NCBI RefSeq assembly: GCF_017352135.1
Contig: NZ_CP071455.1
Location: 744,001-808,000, forward strand
Length of the DNA: 64,000 nt
From: Rhizobium lentis
Lineage (GTDB): Bacteria > Pseudomonadota > Alphaproteobacteria > Rhizobiales > Rhizobiaceae
Reading direction: 5' to 3'
Every line of letters starts with the position of its first letter. The first letter of the stretch is position 1. Position numbers and translations under genes: made by a program. Under the pieces are notes generated by a model. It worked only from the letters and a program-made list of their open reading frames with translations. It was not told where the DNA came from and made no database searches. This document shows positions 26,760 through 34,558 of the stretch, in pieces.

Positions 26760-27611
26760 TTAGCTCAGCCCGCCATTCGCGAAGACGTTTTGACCGTTGA
26801 TCCATGCCCCGTCGCCCGCGCAGAGGCTTGCGATAACACCGGCGATGTCTTCCGGTTGACCGAGCCGGCGCAGCGGCGTCCGCTCCGGAATTCCTCGCAA
26901 CGCCTCTTCGCCATGTTGGCGCAGAAGCTGCGTGTCAACAGCACCGGGTGAAATGGCATTTACCGAAATGTTTCGGCCACCGAGTTCCTTAGACAGAACA
27001 CTAGCATAAATCGTTTGCGCCGCTTTAGTCGCGGCGTAGGCTCCGGTGAACGCTGGATTTGACAAAGTAATGCTCGAGCTTAGGGTTACAATTCTTCCGC
27101 CGTCGCGAACACGCCGCGCCGCTTCACGCAGCACGTTGAAACTGCCGGTAAGGTTGGTTGCGATCATTCTGTTGAAGGCGTCGTCAGTCATCTGGGCGAA
27201 CGAACCGACGTTCATGATACCGGCATTGCTGATCACGACGTCAACACCACCGAATGCTTCATCACTGGCATCGAACAGAGCCCCGACGGCTGCGGGATCA
27301 GCCACGTCGCCTTGGCGGACAATCGCGCGTCCACCGCTTGCCTTGATCTCGTTGGCGACAGCCTCGGCCAATTCCCGGTTGGTCAGGTAGTTTACAGTTA
27401 CCGCAAAGCCATCACGAGCCAGCCGGCGGGCTGTTGCTGCCCCGATCCCTCGTGATGATCCAGTGATGATCGCTGCTCTACCCGCGCGAGACGAGGTGGG
27501 CGGTTGTGCATCGCTGCTTTGTGCCGTAGCTGCGGTGGCGAACGCAACTGCTGCCGGAGCTGTTGCAGCAAGAGCTAGGAAAGTGCGGCGGGAGTTGCTG
27601 AGGTCGTTCAT
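26760..27611 (-). CDS. Short-chain dehydrogenase with Tat-type signal peptide
   Basis: 283 residues. The N-terminus SRRTFLALAATAPAAVAFAT followed by ATAQS is a twin-arginine-type signal, unusual for this family. The mature part is a classical Rossmann SDR: cofactor motif TGSSRGIGAA, NAG near SNAGIMNVGS, catalytic Ser in SSS, and YAATKAA (Tyr and Lys). The 'GSSRGIG' plus basic residues suggest NADP(H) preference (inference). Substrate unknown. It is divergent from the AraC-type regulator at 27902, which likely controls it. If exported through Tat, it would fold with its cofactor before transport. Confidence 0.88.
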   Translation of the reverse strand: MNDLSNSRRTFLALAATAPAAVAFATAATAQSSDAQPPTSSRAGRAAIITGSSRGIGAATARRLARDGFAVTVNYLTNRELAEAVANEIKASGGRAIVRQGDVADPAAVGALFDASDEAFGGVDVVISNAGIMNVGSFAQMTDDAFNRMIATNLTGSFNVLREAARRVRDGGRIVTLSSSITLSNPAFTGAYAATKAAQTIYASVLSKELGGRNISVNAISPGAVDTQLLRQHGEEALRGIPERTPLRRLGQPEDIAGVIASLCAGDGAWINGQNVFANGGLS

Positions 27612-27901
27612 AATCTATCTCCAAATATCGGGTGATGCGCCAAGTCCCGGTAGCGCATATCTGTGCTGGCGGACGAGGATGGCTGCGAACTGACATGGAA
27701 GTTTGGGCCGGGGTCGGCGCTCGGTTACCTTGGTCGGCAGCACGCGCAAAGCGTGGATGCGCGCGCGACCTTCTGGGCGCCCTTATCGTCGCCTTGGCGG
27801 ATCAGGAGCCCAGCTCGAGATGTATTGACCGAGCGGTGATTTCTGTCATGTTTGGCTCGCTCCTCGCTTGGTTGGCAACCTCAAGCTAAACGGAGTGTCC
27901 A

Positions 27902-28936
27902 ATGACCAAAATGCCTGAATCTTCAAGAAATTTGCCTATTCCTGCGGAAGGCGAGAGCATGCCGGTTCCAAACCGGGTACTTTCCTGGCCGGGGAGACTT
28001 CCGGAGCCGCGAGTGCCAACACCTCTGCTGTCGGCTGTTACTGCCTATATTGACGAGCAGGGTGGAGGGCAGGGTCTGTTCCCCACGCCGATCGATGGCT
28101 TCAACATTGTCCGGTCGTTTCAAGCAATGATGCCGATGCGCGCCTTGTACCGCCCGTCATTGTGCGTGGTCCTGCAGGGAAGCAAGGAGATCCGTGTTGG
28201 ATCAGAAAAGCTCGACTACGGTGCAATGGAGTGCCTCGTCGTCAGCGTGGAAGTCCCAGCGAAGGGGCGGATCGTGGAGGCAAGCCCCGAAACGCCTTAC
28301 ATTGGTGTTACCATCGATTTCGATGTAGCCACCATGCGTGAAGTCCTCGAGCAGCTCGACACTCCGCCAACTCCCACGGTAAGCGCTGTTCCCTGCTTCT
28401 TTGTCGGCAAGGTTGACGAGCCGTTGTCAGACTGCATCCTGCGCTTGGTTCGGATGTCTTCGACGCCCAAAGCCATTCCAATCCTAGCTTCCTCGGTGAT
28501 GCGCGAGATCTGCTATTGGTTGCTTAACGGACCACATGGAGGTGAGCTGTGCAAACTGGCGCTGCCTGAATCGAACGTCGAACGAGTCGTGAAAGCCGTC
28601 GCGATGTTGCACACAAATTTTGCGCAAAGGCTTAGAGTTGAACAACTTGCGAGCGAGGCGAGAATGAGCCTGTCATCGTTTCACCAACACTTCAAAGCCC
28701 TGACCTCGATGACGCCTCTTCAATTCCAAAAACAACTGCGCCTTCTGGAAGCTCGGCGTCTGATGGTGTCGGAAGCGGCCAGTGTCGCCGAAGCCGCATA
28801 CAAGGTTGGCTACGAAAGCCCATCTCAGTTCAGTCGCGAGTATTCCCGAACCTTCGGCACTGCACCGAAACAGGACGTTCTCAACCAGCAGCGACTCTAC
28901 AGTCAGTACGCAAGTCGAACAGTGCGCACTGCTTAA
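27902..28936 (+). CDS. AraC-family transcription regulator (AraC_N type)
   Basis: 344 residues; ATG preceded by GGAG in AAACGGAGTGTCCA. An AraC_N-like sensor domain spans about 55-215 (SLCVVLQGSKEIRVGSEKLDYG, ASVMREICYWLLNGPHG), followed by two helix-turn-helices: RVEQLASEARMSLSSFHQHFK and the conserved SVAEAAYKVGYESPSQFSREY end. It diverges from the Tat-SDR gene across 290 bp, a common arrangement for local activation. The paralogous pair at 32318/33478 has the same layout. Confidence 0.92.
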   Translation: MTKMPESSRNLPIPAEGESMPVPNRVLSWPGRLPEPRVPTPLLSAVTAYIDEQGGGQGLFPTPIDGFNIVRSFQAMMPMRALYRPSLCVVLQGSKEIRVGSEKLDYGAMECLVVSVEVPAKGRIVEASPETPYIGVTIDFDVATMREVLEQLDTPPTPTVSAVPCFFVGKVDEPLSDCILRLVRMSSTPKAIPILASSVMREICYWLLNGPHGGELCKLALPESNVERVVKAVAMLHTNFAQRLRVEQLASEARMSLSSFHQHFKALTSMTPLQFQKQLRLLEARRLMVSEAASVAEAAYKVGYESPSQFSREYSRTFGTAPKQDVLNQQRLYSQYASRTVRTA

Positions 28937-28982
28937 ATGAGTAGCAGGTCTCATCGCGCTGTGCTCGGTGGCGCGACCTCTT

Positions 28983-29299
28983 TCCGTGGATTTACGCAAG
29001 CGCATTGCCGACGCACTTGCCGAGGGCATGACAGTGCGGGCGGCCGCCTTGCGCTTTGGGTAGCACGGCGACGGCAGAGCGGATCGGTCAGCTTGACCGA
29101 TCTGGGCGTGGTTTGGCGCCGGCCAAGATAGGTGCACATCTCAAACCCATGCCGTGTGGCGCGGCGGCCATGGCCTTCGAAGACGCTGACCTTCCTCGCC
29201 CGACTGCGCCACGACCGTATCGTCGCGCCTTTCGTGCTCGAGGGCCCGATTAACGGCACCGCTTTCACCGCCTGGGTCGGGCAATGCCTGGACCACTAG
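28983..29299 (+). mobile_element. IS630-family transposase remnant
   Basis: Two separated pieces are recognisable. At 28983-29061 SVDLRKRIADALAEGMTVRA followed by AALRFG is the N-terminal helix-turn-helix of IS630 OrfA, ended by TAG. At 29180-29299 a different frame gives KTLTFLARLRHDRIVAPFVL then EGPINGTAFTAWVGQCLD, the core just before the catalytic Asp/Glu segment, ended by TAG. The middle is missing and the frames differ, so the element is dead. It separates the AraC gene from the next SDR gene. Confidence 0.65.
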
Positions 29300-29316
29300 C
29301 AAGCGGATCCATCAGT

Positions 29317-30300
29317 TCAGCCTTCCATACTGGCTTCGAAGTCGTCGAAACCAGACGTCTGCGGCAAAGCCTGATGCTCGCCAAATCGGAGCCCTGTAAG
29401 TTCCTCAGATATCCGCCAGAGTTGATCTGCAATATGCAAATCAAGGGCTTGCATTGGAATCGGCGCGACCTTCGGATAACCGCGAGTTTCCCAAAGCCTG
29501 CCGGGACCATAGTAGCTGCCGTTATTCGCATCGGGAGACGTCGCTGCAAATAGCGTCGGGAGTGCACCTTGCGCCGCTGGTTGGAAGAGAAACCACAGTA
29601 GGGAGCGCATAATCCCGTGCATACTGTATCGACCCGGTGCGTTGTGCAGAAGGTTGGTCCTTGAAACACCCGGATGGACGGCGATGCTCTTTATACCCCA
29701 ATCGGCCGCATCGCTCCGTCGCTGAAGTTCAAGAGCGAACATCAAGCATGCCAGCTTAGACTGAGCGTAAGCCGGCATCGGTTTATAGCTGCGCTCTGCT
29801 TGCAGATTTTCGAAATCTATGACGACGCCTGCGCTCTTAACCGCTATGCTCGAAAGGGTCACGACCCGCGGCCGAGGGGCGCGCTGCAAAAGCGGCAATA
29901 AGTGAGCCGTGAGAGCAAAATGCGCCAGGTAATTTGTACCGAATTGCAATTCGAAACCGTCGTCGGTCGTCCTGCGTGTCGGAGGCGTCATCACACCTGC
30001 GTTGTTGATGAGGACATCAATGCTTGGGCAGATCTCCTCAAGCCGGCTGGCCATCGCCTTGACGGATGTTAGATTTGCCAGATCGATGACTTCAAAACTC
30101 ACCCTTGCGTTCTGCGTAATAGTTTTTATCCGGTTGACCGCATCCTTGCCCTTCGCCCGGTCTCTTCCGGCAATGATCACATCGCCTCCGGCCTTGGCGA
30201 GCGCAAGGGCGCTCTCGAAACCAAGCCCACCGGTTCCGGTCACGACAAAGGTGCGGCCATGTTGAGGGGGAATGTCCCCGGCGTTCCAAGGTTTAGGCAA
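29317..30300 (-). CDS. Short-chain dehydrogenase, retinol-dehydrogenase/WW-oxidoreductase-like
   Basis: 327 residues. The extended SDR pattern is clear: TGTGGLGFESALALA (cofactor), DLANLTSV (adenine contact), NNAGVM, SSIAVKSAG and the catalytic YAQSKLA. C-terminal extension after about 230 with 'GGSYYGPG'-like motif (here NGSYYGPGRLWETRG) is typical of the group that includes plant and animal RDH-like enzymes and bacterial homologues. The substrate is unknown. It lies alone on the minus strand, with no cotranscribed gene. Flanked on its 3' side by the IS630 relic. Confidence 0.88.
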   Translation of the reverse strand: MPKPWNAGDIPPQHGRTFVVTGTGGLGFESALALAKAGGDVIIAGRDRAKGKDAVNRIKTITQNARVSFEVIDLANLTSVKAMASRLEEICPSIDVLINNAGVMTPPTRRTTDDGFELQFGTNYLAHFALTAHLLPLLQRAPRPRVVTLSSIAVKSAGVVIDFENLQAERSYKPMPAYAQSKLACLMFALELQRRSDAADWGIKSIAVHPGVSRTNLLHNAPGRYSMHGIMRSLLWFLFQPAAQGALPTLFAATSPDANNGSYYGPGRLWETRGYPKVAPIPMQALDLHIADQLWRISEELTGLRFGEHQALPQTSGFDDFEASMEG

Positions 30301-30746
30301 ATTCGGTCCTTTTTATAGTCTTGAAGATTTGGCTTCGGTTGACTGCGAGCTAGAAGGTAGACGCGGAAGGCGCAAAGCAGAATGCCTGTTTCCTGAGGAA
30401 ACGTGCCTATTTCTGTAAATCGTCACCTGGCCGAGGTCGGTGTTCTGGCTGTTGTGAAACGAGCACGTGCAAGACGATCGGGGAACATCTGCCGCCGGGA
30501 ATGAGAGGAACAACATTGCAAACAGTTCGTCTTTACCGCCTTGTTCCAATGCATGTGCGGTCAGCGCTCGCGCATTGGAATTCTATCTGCCGTCGGGTCC
30601 TCCCATCTCGCGACATCTCGTTACACTTCATTACAATTAACAGGTTCGCCGGAGACATTCCTGCGACAGAGCCGGCGTAGGCTGCTTTCAATCGACAACG
30701 CAGTCTCAGCGGGTTTGCCTAGAGCTCGCGGAAACCGGAGGCGACC
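30301..30746. other. Intergenic region
   Basis: About 445 bases between divergent transcripts. Composition is lower in G+C than neighbouring genes. ORFs here lack ribosome sites and family resemblance. No repeat, terminator or known binding site was found. Confidence 0.4.
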
Positions 30747-30881
30747 ATGGACGATCGCGAGGACTATTTCAGCCGCTTCCACCACTCAACCTACAGTTAC
30801 GTCAGGGGGCTGCTCGCCGACGTATTGCTCTTTGTCTTGGTTGTTGGGGTTGGATTGACGATAAGCTCCCTCGCAGCCTGA
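30747..30881 (+). CDS. Small single-pass membrane protein
   Basis: 44 residues: a charged N-terminal 20 (MDDREDYFSRFHH) then a hydrophobic helix (GLLADVLLFVLVVGVGLTIS). The ATG follows CCGGAGGCGACC, a near-ideal ribosome site at ideal spacing, which is the main support. No homologue comes to mind. It lies in a gap otherwise without genes. It could be a regulator or toxin-like small membrane protein, or a chance ORF. Confidence 0.45.
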   Translation: MDDREDYFSRFHHSTYSYVRGLLADVLLFVLVVGVGLTISSLAA

Positions 30882-31253
30882 ACTGCCTCGTGGGTTCTCA
30901 TGGGAGAGGTCAGAGCACGGCGCGTAGCCAGATTTACGGTAGCCTTGTGTGGGCGATCAGCGGCAGGCTGCGCGAGGAGACCGAAATCGACGGACGTTTC
31001 GGCGGTTACCCAAACTGCGACCTGGCGGACCACATCGTCGCAGTCAACGCGGATATAGGCGAGATTGACGTCGGGATGATCGACGAGCCGGATCCTTTGG
31101 CCAAGGAAACAGCTCTCAAGGGTCTTGGAAATGGCGCGATGTGGGAGCATCAACGGCAATTGCCAATGCGCTTTATCATGCCACGGGCGTGAGGGTGCCG
31201 CTTGCCAATCCGCATCGAAGACATTTTGTAGTCAATGCAGGAAGGGACATCCC
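30882..31253. other. Gap with no assignable gene
   Basis: About 370 bases. Open frames exist on both strands (the longest on the minus strand, 30797-31159) but none has a recognisable domain or ribosome site. It may be eroded sequence belonging to the surrounding variable region. Confidence 0.35.
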
Positions 31254-31724
31254 ATGCTCATTCGAACCAAACGAGTGATCTTGACGGCAGCTTCGGCCAT
31301 CCTCGCGTTGAGCGGGGCAGCGTTGGCCCATCATGGCGTCAGAGGAAGGTACGATGCGTCCAATCCAATTGTGTTGGTCGGAGAAGTTACCGCAACGACG
31401 TTCAGTCCACCGCATCCTATCATCATGGTACGCGTTGTCTCCGGCGATCTTCCCGCCTACGAACTTGGCAGGAAAGATGAATATTTAGGGCCGCCGGTCG
31501 TGCGCAAGGAGGACGTTGGGGCCGAGCGCGTTGTCGAATTGTCGCCGGTCCGAATGTTCTATGATCTCGAGGGCCGGCTAGAGGTCGGAGACCGTGTGAC
31601 GATCGTGGCGCTCCGCAACTGCTTGCCGACACATCAATTGCGCAGCACCTGGCTTCGGCTCTCCACCGGCGAGGTCATTTCATACGAGGGCGACTGGGCG
31701 CCTGGGGTGAACGGATGCAGTTAG
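31254..31724 (+). CDS. Exported DUF6152-like protein
   Basis: 156 residues from the ATG at 31254, preceded by GGAAGGGA. A signal peptide ends near ALAHH, leaving an N-terminal His-His-Gly at the cleavage site, as in the DUF6152 group (AHHG start, then a GEVTATTFSPPHP strand resembling the usual TGTVTEVRWxNPHP). The body is a small beta-rich domain with a Cys near the end. Likely periplasmic; the role is unknown. Its last 10 bases overlap the next gene, so the pair is translationally coupled. Confidence 0.65.
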   Translation: MLIRTKRVILTAASAILALSGAALAHHGVRGRYDASNPIVLVGEVTATTFSPPHPIIMVRVVSGDLPAYELGRKDEYLGPPVVRKEDVGAERVVELSPVRMFYDLEGRLEVGDRVTIVALRNCLPTHQLRSTWLRLSTGEVISYEGDWAPGVNGCS

Positions 31725-32188
31725 CCTCAATATTCGATTGGATAGAAACGCTCTCTGCGGTCCGGCTGATCGTGATCATCCCCGGGCTTTACCCGGCGAT
31801 CTCGGCTTTACACATCCTGGGAATCGGTCTCCTCGTAGGGTCGATCGTAACAGTCGATCTTCGGCTGTTGAATGTTCTGGGACACGCCTTCGACGACGCC
31901 TTGCGAAGTCTCGTTCGAATAGCACTTGCCGGCTTCTTCGTTGCTTTCACAACGGGATTGCTCATGCTCTCCGTACGAATTCAGCAATATACCAGCAACC
32001 CCGCTTTTCTTGCAAAGATGCTGCTCTTACTGTGTGCCGGGACAAACGCGATTGCTCTCAGGTTCGCTACCGGGTCACCAGATATCAGAAGAATTCTGAA
32101 TACTCGGCGTGCGCGTATAGCAGGTGGACTGTCGATCGGGATATGGGTGAGCACCGTCTTTTCGGGACGATGGATCGCCTTCCTATAG
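31715..32188 (+). CDS. Small polytopic membrane protein (DUF6644-like)
   Basis: 157 residues, four to five hydrophobic helices (LIVIIPGLYPAISALHILGI, VTVDLRLLNVLG, LAGFFVAFTTGLLMLSV, LLLLCAGTNAIALRF, end helix). A His in 'ALHILG' is conserved in membrane proteins found next to DUF6152 genes; the assignment is by context and pattern. Start overlaps the preceding gene by 10 bp. The pair may form an envelope redox or metal-related unit, but the sequence does not show which. Confidence 0.6.
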   Translation: MQLASIFDWIETLSAVRLIVIIPGLYPAISALHILGIGLLVGSIVTVDLRLLNVLGHAFDDALRSLVRIALAGFFVAFTTGLLMLSVRIQQYTSNPAFLAKMLLLLCAGTNAIALRFATGSPDIRRILNTRRARIAGGLSIGIWVSTVFSGRWIAFL

Positions 32189-32317
32189 CAATCCCTTTGA
32201 ACAATTGTTGAGTAGCTCTTTGGCGATGCCGGTCGCATACAAGCCGACCACATGCATTAGAGCGGCACTCCGGAACGGCGCATATGAAGGTGCGTCAAAG
32301 GTAGGGTCACGGCGGGC

Positions 32318-33211
32318 TCATGCCGCGATCTGGCTCTTGCCGAAACTATCCCGTACATCCCGCGCTGGTGAAGCTCCAAACAACCGGCCATATTCACGCG
32401 TGAACTGCGGAACGCTTTCATAGCCGACGGCATAGGCCGCGTTGCTGATCGGTGAGCCTTCAGAGATCATCATCCGCCGCGCCTCGATGAGGCGCAGTTG
32501 CTTCTGGAACTGCAGCGGAGACAGCGACGTGACCGCCCGGAAGTGATGGTGGAATGAAGAAGGACTCATCCCGGCGACTTCGGCCAGTTTTTCCACCGCC
32601 AGCGTCTCCGCATATGCGCTCCTGATAAGCGCGACCGCCCGGCCAATCCGGCTGGCATGACTATCGCTAATACCGAGCGCACGGATGTCTGCGCCATGAC
32701 GACCTGCCAGGAGCCAGTAGTGCATCTCGCGGATCAGCTGGCTTTGCAGCAGCGGGATTGAAGCGGGACGATCGAGAAGTCGCATCAGGCGCAGTGCCGT
32801 GTCGGCGACTTCCGCTTCGGTCGGGTCGACGCGGATGGGAACGCCCGTTTCCGCTTGAGCAATGCCGATTTCCAAGACGAGCGACTGCGTCACCGCCAGA
32901 TCGATATCGAGTACGAGCGAGTAGTAAGGGGCGCCGGCACTGGCCCGCGTAATCTGGCTGACATTGGGAACGTCGGCGGCAATCAGCAAGGAATCTCCAG
33001 CCCCGAAATCGAAGGTCGTGCTCCCCATGGTCACCCGCTTGGCTCCCTGAAGAACGAGGGCCACCAGCGGTTTGGAGATCGCAAACTGCATTTCGCTCGA
33101 CGCCGTCGACCGCATGGCAAAAAGCCCGGGGATGGGCGTGCGCGCGACACCATGCATGTCAGCATTCGCGTCGGCGAAACGGCGCACGCATTCGAGGAGA
33201 GTGCTGTTCAT
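32318..33211 (-). CDS. AraC-family transcription regulator (AraC_N type)
   Basis: 297 residues. The sensor domain covers about residues 20-185 (SKPLVALVLQGAKRVTMGST, LLQSQLIREMHYWLLAGRHG). The DNA-binding domain follows with VEKLAEVAGMSPSSFHHHFR and SNAAYAVGYESVPQFTREYG. It is clearly related to the regulator at 27902. Divergent from the SDR gene at 33478 across 266 bp, so probably its activator. Confidence 0.92.
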   Translation of the reverse strand: MNSTLLECVRRFADANADMHGVARTPIPGLFAMRSTASSEMQFAISKPLVALVLQGAKRVTMGSTTFDFGAGDSLLIAADVPNVSQITRASAGAPYYSLVLDIDLAVTQSLVLEIGIAQAETGVPIRVDPTEAEVADTALRLMRLLDRPASIPLLQSQLIREMHYWLLAGRHGADIRALGISDSHASRIGRAVALIRSAYAETLAVEKLAEVAGMSPSSFHHHFRAVTSLSPLQFQKQLRLIEARRMMISEGSPISNAAYAVGYESVPQFTREYGRLFGASPARDVRDSFGKSQIAA

Positions 33212-33477
33212 CGTGTTCCACTCCGATCGACCAGAATGCAGACATCCTAAAGCGCGAGCGCACCTCCCGCAAGCGGGCTTGGCGGATTAGGCAAGGATTC
33301 TGAATTCCGCGACAATGCCGACCGTAAGGGCTTGCGGTAGCTCAAGTCATTCTGCAGCCCACAGCACGTGCTGGCCTGGAGAAATAGGCAAGGCATAGCG
33401 AGGATTCGGCAACCTCCGAGCCGCGATCCCTGTCATAAAACCCCTGTCACCCACAAACAGATTGAAGGAGAACGCAC

Positions 33478-34233
33478 ATGAATACAGTTTCAATCATCAC
33501 CGGCGGTAGCCGTGGCCTGGGCCGCAACACCGCAGTCAGCATCGCGCATCATGGTGGGGACGTCATCTTGACCTACCGCAGCGGCGCTGCCGACGCGCAA
33601 GCCGTCGTCGCCGAAATCGAAGCTCTCGGCCGCAAGGCGGTGGCACTGCAGCTCGACGTGACGGACGTCGCCTCGTTCGCGGCCTTCGCTGACAACGTTC
33701 GGAATACCCTGTCGGCGACCTGGGGCCGCACCAACTTCGATCATCTGGTCAACAATGCTGGCCAGGGCGAAATGGCGAGTTTCGCCGAGACGACCGAGGC
33801 CCAGTTCGATGCTCTCTTCGACACCCATGTCAAAGGCGTCTTTTTCCTCACCCAGACGCTCCTGCCGCTGTTGGCCGATGGTGGCCGCATCGTGAATTTT
33901 TCCTCGGGCCTCACCCGTGTCTCGGCTGCCGGCTTCTCGGCCTATTCCGCCGCAAAGGGCGCGGTCGAGATTCTGACCCTCTATATGGCCAAGGAACTGG
34001 CCGGACGCGGCATCACCGCCAATACGGTGGCACCAGGTGCCATCGAGACCGACTTCCTCGGCGGCGCGGTTCGCGACATGCCCGATCTCAACAAGCAGTT
34101 CGCCGGCATGACTGCGCTCGGTCGTGTGGGTGTCCCTGACGATATCGGTCCCATGGTCGCAAGCCTGCTAGGTCCCGACAACCGCTGGATAACCGCACAG
34201 CGGATTGAAGTTTCCGGCGGTCAGGTCATCTGA
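33478..34233 (+). CDS. Short-chain dehydrogenase/reductase
   Basis: 251 residues, start ATG preceded by GAAGGAGAA. Classical SDR: cofactor motif TGGSRGLGRN, DVTDVASF, NNAGQGE, catalytic Ser in 'NFSSGLTR', YSAAKGA (Tyr, Lys) and the APGAIETDF segment. The TGGSRGLG and following basic residues suggest NADP(H). Probably reduces a carbonyl; the specific substrate is unknown. Divergent from an AraC regulator. An imperfect inverted repeat (AGCCGCC/GGCGGCT, 34249-34274) lies just after the stop. Confidence 0.9.
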   Translation: MNTVSIITGGSRGLGRNTAVSIAHHGGDVILTYRSGAADAQAVVAEIEALGRKAVALQLDVTDVASFAAFADNVRNTLSATWGRTNFDHLVNNAGQGEMASFAETTEAQFDALFDTHVKGVFFLTQTLLPLLADGGRIVNFSSGLTRVSAAGFSAYSAAKGAVEILTLYMAKELAGRGITANTVAPGAIETDFLGGAVRDMPDLNKQFAGMTALGRVGVPDDIGPMVASLLGPDNRWITAQRIEVSGGQVI

Positions 34234-34390
34234 TGCAAGGAACCGGGAAGCCGCCGTCAGAGCTCGTGGCGGCTCCCTGCCACACAGGCGCGAAGTGGTC
34301 TAGATTCCAGCTCGCGCCAAGATTAAGGTCTGGCCGAGTTTTGATCTACCACACAGGAACGGCAGCCGTGGCCTCGCGGGTTGATCATTG

Positions 34391-34555
34391 CTATGCCACC
34401 GAGCCGACATAGGCGTGGCTTGCCGGATCGTCGCCGACAATGATGACCGCAAGGCCTGTCGTGACGCCGCTCATCTTTTCCAGCGCCGCCGTCGCACTCT
34501 TGACCGTCTCGAGTAAGGATGCAGCAACAAGCTTGCCGTCGATGACCTCGACCAT
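34391..34555 (-). pseudogene. folD: Truncated folD (5' fragment)
   Basis: From the ATG at 34555 the minus strand encodes 54 residues beginning [13 protein letters not shown] and including [20 protein letters not shown], the conserved N-terminal part of methylenetetrahydrofolate dehydrogenase/cyclohydrolase. It then ends at TAG (34391-34393) just where the Lys-containing active-site motif (YVGSK-K) would come. Full enzymes are near 300 residues, so over 80 percent is gone. The start lies 3 bases after the purU stop with GAGAG upstream, so folD was once the last gene of this operon. Confidence 0.8.
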
Positions 34556-34558
34556 CTC

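Noticed and set aside
30797..31159. Minus-strand 120-codon ORF
   Set aside because: No ribosome site, no family I can name, and it overlaps the better-supported small membrane ORF at 30747. It may be an eroded fragment, but this cannot be supported.
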